This document shows positions 7,993 to 12,308 of a stretch of DNA of 12,308 bases, piece after piece. The notes below the pieces were generated by a model that ran no database searches, had not been told where the DNA came from, and saw only the letters and a list, made by a program, of their open reading frames with translations. A program made the position numbers and the translations under genes. This DNA is from an uncultured Rhodospirillaceae bacterium (lineage in GTDB: Bacteria; Pseudomonadota; Alphaproteobacteria; Rhodospirillales; UBA2165). How positions within the stretch are numbered: position 1 is the stretch's first letter; each line of letters opens with the position of its first letter. The stretch spans positions 1-12,308 of the forward strand of contig CAJXJM010000039.1 of NCBI GenBank assembly GCA_913054205.1, read 5' to 3'.

Positions 7993-8347
7993 GATAACTT
8001 TCAACTAATTTCTTGGAAATTTGGCTAACACCATACACATAATAAACAATTTACGACAAAAATATCATAACCAAACGGACACAACATTAATATGCCAAAT
8101 TAATGCCCACGATGGCTTAGGCCATACCATTGCTCGAAGAGTTCAACCCCGTTTTGCCTTGATTCTAAAAGATTCTTGAGAGAAACCTAATTTAAGTGTA
8201 AATTTACCTTTCTGGTGGAAACATTTGAAATCTGGAGCTAATTTCGCTTCGTACCGTCTGATACAATGCTCGTTTTAGATGGAATCGATACGGAGTCCAA
8301 ATAAGCCCAATAAAACAGGGACTTTAATCACTAGAAGAAGAAATCGG
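7993..8347. other. AT-rich non-coding region between divergent genes
   Basis: About 355 bp with no convincing gene. It should hold the promoters for the leftward GGCT-like gene and the rightward rodZ-like gene. Positions 8041-8100 are only about 27% GC. Visible elements: an inverted repeat at 8085-8105, a smaller one at 8112-8125 (ATGGC-TTAG-GCCAT), a direct repeat GATTCT spaced by AAAA near 8160, and a TACAAT -10-like hexamer at 8262-8267 with no good -35 at the expected distance. The rodZ frame is open from ATG 8279, but that start has no ribosome binding site. Confidence 0.6.
8085..8105. repeat. Perfect 7-bp inverted repeat (CATTAAT / ATTAATG)
   Basis: CATTAAT at 8085-8091 is the exact reverse complement of ATTAATG at 8099-8105, separated by 7 nt. 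The symmetry and AT-richness fit a dimeric-regulator operator better than a terminator, as no T-run follows. It lies upstream of the leftward GGCT-like gene. Such AT-rich repeats can occur by chance in DNA this AT-rich. Confidence 0.4.
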
Positions 8348-9763
8348 ATGAACGCAAATCTACCGCCTTCAATGGATATAGATGAAAATAACGGCAACGG
8401 TGCAAGCGTTGGCGGTCTGCTACGTGCGTCTCGAAATCGCCGAAATGAAGAATTGCGCGAGATATCAAGCGCGCTCTGCATTCGCCAAGTATATCTCGAA
8501 GCCATCGAAAACAACAATTTTGAAGTGCTGCCAGGCGCGATATATGCCATTGGGTTCATTCGCTCCTATGCCGAATATCTCGGCTTGGACGGTGAAGAAG
8601 TGGTTCGGTGTTATAAGTCCGAAGCGACTTCTACCACCAGCAAACAAGATTTAACATTCCCATCATTGGTACCCGAACACGGCATCCCCAGCGGCGCAAT
8701 CGTCATGCTCGGCCTGCTTCTGGCCGCAATCGGCTATGGCAGCTGGTATTTTGTTTCGACCAAAAACATTTTTGTCACCGAGCAAGTGCCGGCGGTTCCT
8801 GAAAAACTGGCCTCTCTCGTTGGCGAAAAACCAGTGGCAACGGAACCTCTTAAAGCAGAAGAAAATCCAGCAAGTTCAGCGAACGTTGCGGCGGTTGACA
8901 TCACAACTTCTCAAGAGGCTGTTAAGGACGCCCCGCAAGTCCCTGAAAAAACGGAAGAAAAGCCAGAAGATAAGCCAGAAGAAATTAATGCGGAAAAGAC
9001 GGTCGAAAAACCAATAGATAAACCAGCGGAAAAAAATGAGGAAATTGTTGAAGACGTTAAAAAAGTTATCAAAACAACGCCGGCTGTAGCACCTGTCGTG
9101 ACACCTACGCCAACACCGGAAGTGGCAGAAGTCGTAAAACCAGCAAAAACAGAAGCACCAAAGCCAGAAACGGCCGCTACATCACCTTCTGAGGCGGCTT
9201 CCACACCCGCCCAAGCCGCTGTTGAGAAAAAACCTGAAACACCGGCATCTACCGAGAAAACAGTTGAAAAACAAGAAGTTGCTGCTCCTGAGCCTGCTCC
9301 TAAACCCACCCCGGTTGTGGCCCAGACTCAGCCTGAAGAACCAGCGCCTGAAGTTGCTGCTGTGCCGAAAATTGAGCCGAAAATTGAGCCAACACCAGCG
9401 CCAGAGTCAAAACCAACGCCAGCGCCTGAAGTTGCGTCTGTGCCAGAAGCAACACCCAAGCCCACACCAACGCCAGTTCCAACTGGAACATCCCGGATCA
9501 CCTTGCGCGCCGTTTCCGACAGCTACATTCAAGTACGTGATAATAAAGCGGATCAGTTACTTATCACCCGTCTGCTTAAAACAGGCGATAGCTATCAGGT
9601 TCCCGATCGCGCAGGCCTCAGCCTGATCACCGGTAATGCAGGTGCTCTGGAAATTTTAGTTGATGGAACCGCCGTCCCCTCGATTGGGCCGATTGGTGCC
9701 GTTCGCCGAAATGTCGTGTTAGAAGCTGAGAAACTTAAAGATGGCTCAGCAGTTATCGAATGA
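8348..9763 (+). CDS. RodZ-like HTH transmembrane protein with DUF4115 domain
   Basis: The 471-residue product has RodZ architecture. There is an N-terminal HTH_25-type domain, about 19-92 (ASVGGLLRASRNRRNEELRE, YLEAIENNNFEVLPGAIYAIGFIRSYAEYLGLD in part). A single membrane helix follows at about 115-136 (GAIVMLGLLLAAIGYGSWYF). Next is a periplasmic low-complexity linker, about 150-382, made of Pro, Glu, Lys, Ala, Thr and Val. The C-terminal DUF4115 beta-domain is at 383-468 (SRITLRAVSDSYIQVRD, VDGTAVPSIG). In E. coli, RodZ (337 residues) couples MreB to the cell-wall elongation machinery; the same role is inferred here. The linker is unusually long and contains sequence duplications. ATG 8348 is preferred since GAAGAAG lies upstream and the HTH follows after 18 residues; ATG 8279 and ATG 8372 are alternatives. 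Gene order suggests the conserved alphaproteobacterial HTH gene upstream of ispG/hisS, though ispG is absent here. Confidence 0.88.
   Translation: MNANLPPSMDIDENNGNGASVGGLLRASRNRRNEELREISSALCIRQVYLEAIENNNFEVLPGAIYAIGFIRSYAEYLGLDGEEVVRCYKSEATSTTSKQDLTFPSLVPEHGIPSGAIVMLGLLLAAIGYGSWYFVSTKNIFVTEQVPAVPEKLASLVGEKPVATEPLKAEENPASSANVAAVDITTSQEAVKDAPQVPEKTEEKPEDKPEEINAEKTVEKPIDKPAEKNEEIVEDVKKVIKTTPAVAPVVTPTPTPEVAEVVKPAKTEAPKPETAATSPSEAASTPAQAAVEKKPETPASTEKTVEKQEVAAPEPAPKPTPVVAQTQPEEPAPEVAAVPKIEPKIEPTPAPESKPTPAPEVASVPEATPKPTPTPVPTGTSRITLRAVSDSYIQVRDNKADQLLITRLLKTGDSYQVPDRAGLSLITGNAGALEILVDGTAVPSIGPIGAVRRNVVLEAEKLKDGSAVIE
9341..9444 (+). repeat. Repeats in the RodZ linker coding sequence
   Basis: Two 26-bp segments, 9341-9366 and 9419-9444, match at 24 of 26 positions; they are 78 bp (26 codons) apart and encode PAPEVAAVP and PAPEVASVP. 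Between them CCGAAAATTGAG is exactly duplicated in tandem (9365-9376 and 9377-9388), giving KIEPKIEP. All unit lengths are multiples of three, so the frame is kept. The pattern suggests linker growth by slippage or duplication. Confidence 0.8.
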
Positions 9764-9906
9764 CCTATCGCCGATCCCATCAAAAAAACCTGTTAAATAC
9801 CAAACATTTGTAGCAACTTAACGGTCTTGATTTGCTGGCGCGGCTGGTTTGTCGCGGCAAGCCGATGAAGTGAGACCGGAATTTAACCAATGGAATTTTC
9901 GCTAAA

Positions 9907-11151
9907 ATGGAGTCTTTAAAACCTGTTCGCGGCACTCAAGATATATTACCGGATGAAAGCCGCCTGTTTCGACGTGTTGAAGAAACCGCCTTTGATGTGG
10001 CGGATCGATACGGTTTTGGCGAAATCTCCACGCCTATATTTGAATTTACCGAAGTTTTCACCCGTACCCTCGGCGATACCTCCGACATTGTCACCAAAGA
10101 AATGTATACCTTTGAGGACAAGGGCGGCGACATGATCACGCTTCGGCCGGAAGGAACGGCTGGCGTTGCCCGCGCCTTTATTGCCAATGGCATGCAGCAA
10201 AATTTACCGCTCAAACTATTTTATCGCGGACCGATGTTTCGCTACGAGCGTCCGCAAAAAGGCAGGCGCCGCCAATTTCGTCAGGTCGGTATTGAGATAT
10301 TGGGCGTTGCAACACCGCAAGCGGATATTGAGGTCATCTCTTTGGCCACGACGTTCCTTGACGAACTCGGCCTAAAAAATAACATTACGCTTGAATTGAA
10401 CAGTCTCGGAGATGCCGAAAGCCGGGCAGCTTACCGCGAAAAGCTGGTCAGCTATTTGAGCGGTCACAAAGACAAGCTTTCACATGACAGTTTGGAACGG
10501 CTTGATCGCAATCCTTTGCGTATCCTCGATTCTAAAGATGAAGGCGACATTGCAATCGTTTCCAACGCACCAAGATTGCAAGATAGCCTCAACGAGACTT
10601 CTCAGAGTTTTTTTAATGAATTGTGCGGCGGCCTCTCCAAACTCGGTGTTGACTTTGAACACAACACCAAGCTTGTGCGCGGTCTCGATTATTACTGCCA
10701 CACTGCCTTTGAATTTACGACAACGGATTTAGGCGCGCAGGGTACCGTCCTTGCCGGCGGGCGTTATGATGGGCTCATCGGCCAAATGGGCGGGCCGGAA
10801 ACGCCGGGCATAGGCTGGGCTGCAGGCGTTGAGCGCCTGACACTGTTATTGGGTGAAGGCAAGGAGGCCAAACGGCCGATTGTGGTCATTCCGGTCGGCG
10901 GCGAGGCAGAAAGCGAAGCTTTGGTTGTCACTGAGATGCTGCGCAAAAAAGGTTACCGCGTTGATCTCGATTATTCCGGCAACCTTAAAAAACGCATGAA
11001 GCGGGCGAATATGTTGAATGCAGCGGCCGCTATTCTATTGGGCGAAGACGAGCTCACCAAAAATGTCGGCACATTGAGAGATATGGATTCCGGTGAACAA
11101 AAAGAAGTATCGCTTGAAACATTGGAAGATCACCTAAAAGTATATAAATAA
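9907..11151 (+). CDS. hisS: Histidine-tRNA ligase (HisRS)
   Basis: This class II synthetase charges tRNA-His. In the 414-residue product, the N-terminal PVRGTQDILPDE (6-17) is diagnostic, motif 1 lies around 35-50, and LRPEGTAGVARA (79-90) contacts ATP and histidine. Motif 2 is YRGPMFRYERPQKGRRRQF (106-124). The histidine-specific signatures are LVRGLDYY (256-263) and AGGRYDGL (283-290). Motif 3 is GIGWAAGVERL (301-311), and the anticodon-binding domain occupies about 322-414. Histidine-binding residues and the C-terminal domain are present, so this is HisRS and not the HisZ regulatory paralogue. The start is fixed by homology; only a weak GGAA sits 11 nt upstream. The next gene begins 5 nt after the stop, so the two are probably co-transcribed. 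The motif 2 loop is of the general bacterial kind. Confidence 0.96.
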   Translation: MESLKPVRGTQDILPDESRLFRRVEETAFDVADRYGFGEISTPIFEFTEVFTRTLGDTSDIVTKEMYTFEDKGGDMITLRPEGTAGVARAFIANGMQQNLPLKLFYRGPMFRYERPQKGRRRQFRQVGIEILGVATPQADIEVISLATTFLDELGLKNNITLELNSLGDAESRAAYREKLVSYLSGHKDKLSHDSLERLDRNPLRILDSKDEGDIAIVSNAPRLQDSLNETSQSFFNELCGGLSKLGVDFEHNTKLVRGLDYYCHTAFEFTTTDLGAQGTVLAGGRYDGLIGQMGGPETPGIGWAAGVERLTLLLGEGKEAKRPIVVIPVGGEAESEALVVTEMLRKKGYRVDLDYSGNLKKRMKRANMLNAAAAILLGEDELTKNVGTLRDMDSGEQKEVSLETLEDHLKVYK

Positions 11152-11156
11152 GGTTT

Positions 11157-12308
11157 ATGACAGAAAACATTATGATCGATCAAAAAGCAAAAGTGGATCA
11201 AAGTGAGGGATCCCTTATTATCGTTGGAGCCAATCACCGCTCTTCGACGATGCTGCTGCGCGATCGCCTCTATATTTCGGAAACCGCATTGCCGTCGTTT
11301 TACAGTCGCCTCCGCGACGCTGAGTTTAATGAAGCGATCATTCTTTCGACAACCGATCTCACTGAAATTATTATCGCAACGCCAAAGACTTCGGTCCAAA
11401 ATGCCTCGGCGGAAGTTGTTAAACTGCTGTCTGCCCATGCCGGGGAAAGCCGAAGCGAAATTGAAAGCCAGATCTATACCTTGAGTGACCGCGAAGCCAT
11501 CAAGCATCTGTTTGCGGTGGCGGCGGCTCTAGATAGCCTTGTCATCGGCGATGCTCAATTGCTGGGCCAGTTACGTTCCGCGCATCGGCTTGCCCGCAAC
11601 AATGCCATGACAGGCGGCAGTCTTGACAGGCTTATATCCGCGGCCCAAAAAGCTGCCCAACGCGTTAGCCTGGAAACCGAAATTGATCAGCGCCCGGTAT
11701 CGATTGCGGCGGCAGGCGTTCAAGTTGCCCGCGATCTACACGGCGATCTGGCGCGCTGCACCGGCCTGTTAATCGGCGCCGGTGAAATGGGCGAAATGTT
11801 GGCCTCCAGCATGCGTTCAGCCGGGCTTGGCAATCTCGTTGTCACCCATCCTTCAGAACAACGCGCCGATACGCTCGGCCAACATCTCAATTGTCATGTC
11901 GGTAATATTGAAGACCTTGCTCAGCTTTTGGCTCAGGCCGATCTTGTCCTCACATCGATGAATACTCGGCGGTATGTATTGGATGTAGAAAGCCTGAAAA
12001 CCGCAACAAAAGCGCGTCGTCGCAAACCAATATTTGTCATTGATACCGGTGTGCCGGGTGATGTCGATCCCGCGGTCGAGACGCTTGAGGATGTTTTCCT
12101 CTATACATTGGATGATCTAGAGCGGGTTACCCGCGAAGGCCGTGCCTCACGCGCCCAAGAGGCTGAAACTGCGTGGGATATTGTTGATGACGAGGCGAGA
12201 AGATATTTTCATGACAACACGACGACTGGTCCGGCCCTTGACGAAACATCCAGCGAGCCGGATGAAATGGAAAAACTGCGCCAAGCTGCCTTAAAAGAAG
12301 CTGGCGGC
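11157..12308 (+). CDS. Glutamyl-tRNA reductase-like protein lacking catalytic residues (partial, runs off right edge)
   Basis: The first 384 residues of a HemA/GluTR-family protein. Family landmarks in order: GANHRSSTMLLRDRL (24-38, usual GxNHKTAPxxLRE), HLFAVAAALDSLVIGDAQLLGQ (117-138), an NADPH-domain loop LLIGAGEMGEML (204-215), and DTGVPGDVDPAVETLEDVFLYTLDDL (296-321 in full). The catalytic motif is altered: STCNRTE reads STTDLTE (64-70), so the nucleophilic Cys is Thr66 and the substrate-contacting Arg is Leu68. The position of the E. coli active-site His (99) is Leu109. GE-x-Q is GDAQ, NRT after the Rossmann fold is HPS, and VPRD is VPGD. The frame is intact, so this looks like a pseudoenzyme or a repurposed paralogue. 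It is 5 nt after hisS; AGG lies 3 nt before ATG 11157, and ATG 11172 is an alternative. The symbol hemA is withheld because catalysis is doubtful. Confidence 0.88.
   Translation, partial: MTENIMIDQKAKVDQSEGSLIIVGANHRSSTMLLRDRLYISETALPSFYSRLRDAEFNEAIILSTTDLTEIIIATPKTSVQNASAEVVKLLSAHAGESRSEIESQIYTLSDREAIKHLFAVAAALDSLVIGDAQLLGQLRSAHRLARNNAMTGGSLDRLISAAQKAAQRVSLETEIDQRPVSIAAAGVQVARDLHGDLARCTGLLIGAGEMGEMLASSMRSAGLGNLVVTHPSEQRADTLGQHLNCHVGNIEDLAQLLAQADLVLTSMNTRRYVLDVESLKTATKARRRKPIFVIDTGVPGDVDPAVETLEDVFLYTLDDLERVTREGRASRAQEAETAWDIVDDEARRYFHDNTTTGPALDETSSEPDEMEKLRQAALKEAGG

Noticed and set aside
8911..9309. 132-codon minus-strand ORF rich in Ser/Gly/Ala/Val, opposite the RodZ linker
   Set aside because: It is the antisense of the repetitive Pro/Glu/Lys/Ala-rich linker; lack of stops follows from the codon bias of the sense strand. 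No start signal or recognisable domain.
11130..11507. 125-codon minus-strand ORF across the hisS-hemA-like junction
   Set aside because: It lies opposite two clearly coding frames and has no recognisable motif or ribosome binding site.
1..12308. Search for CRISPR arrays, tRNA/rRNA genes, transposases and att sites
   Set aside because: No regularly spaced repeats, cloverleaf-like sequence, transposase motifs or terminal inverted repeats were seen when reading both strands.

Overview
The window looks like chromosomal DNA of an alphaproteobacterium, most plausibly a Rhodospirillales-like or other early-branching lineage of moderate GC content. The clues are the order ubiG / lysC / ptsP (EI-Ntr) / rodZ-like gene / hisS, a DUF1178 gene beside ubiG, and a histidyl-tRNA synthetase of the ordinary bacterial type. 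The taxonomic placement is inferred from gene content and order; no rRNA or tRNA gene is present to anchor it.

Layout. Positions 1-310 hold the start of a leftward SAM-dependent methyltransferase that runs off the left edge. It is divergent from a rightward DUF1178 zinc-ribbon gene (441-902), which meets leftward ubiG (ubiquinone O-methyltransferase) tail to tail, the two stop codons sharing a TTAA. A 225-bp divergent spacer separates ubiG from lysC (aspartokinase, two C-terminal ACT regions), followed by ptsP (GAF plus PEP-utilising enzyme I of the nitrogen PTS). Next comes a stretch that looks accessory: an aldo/keto reductase with a TTG start and a good Shine-Dalgarno, then a leftward two-gene unit encoding a gamma-glutamylcyclotransferase-like protein and a protein resembling CDC48-N/double-psi beta-barrel sequences, then about 350 bp of AT-rich non-coding DNA. 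Core genes resume with a rodZ-like gene (HTH, one membrane helix, a very long Pro/Glu/Lys/Ala-rich linker, DUF4115), hisS, and a glutamyl-tRNA-reductase-like gene cut by the right edge.

The most interesting gene is the last. It has the overall sequence framework of glutamyl-tRNA reductase (HemA), but the catalytic cysteine of the STCNR motif is Thr, the following Asn-Arg is Asp-Leu, and the position equivalent to the active-site His is Leu. Other signature residues are also changed while the reading frame stays intact. Alphaproteobacteria normally make 5-aminolevulinate with ALA synthase, so this looks like a retained pseudoenzyme at the ancestral hemA-prfA-prmC locus; prfA would be expected just beyond the right edge. 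The second candidate for something undescribed is the GGCT-like / barrel-like gene pair. Both are inferences from sequence read by eye.

The core genes join unrelated housekeeping roles (ubiquinone, lysine/threonine/methionine precursors, nitrogen PTS signalling, cell shape, translation). Their co-location reflects conserved alphaproteobacterial gene order more than a single pathway.
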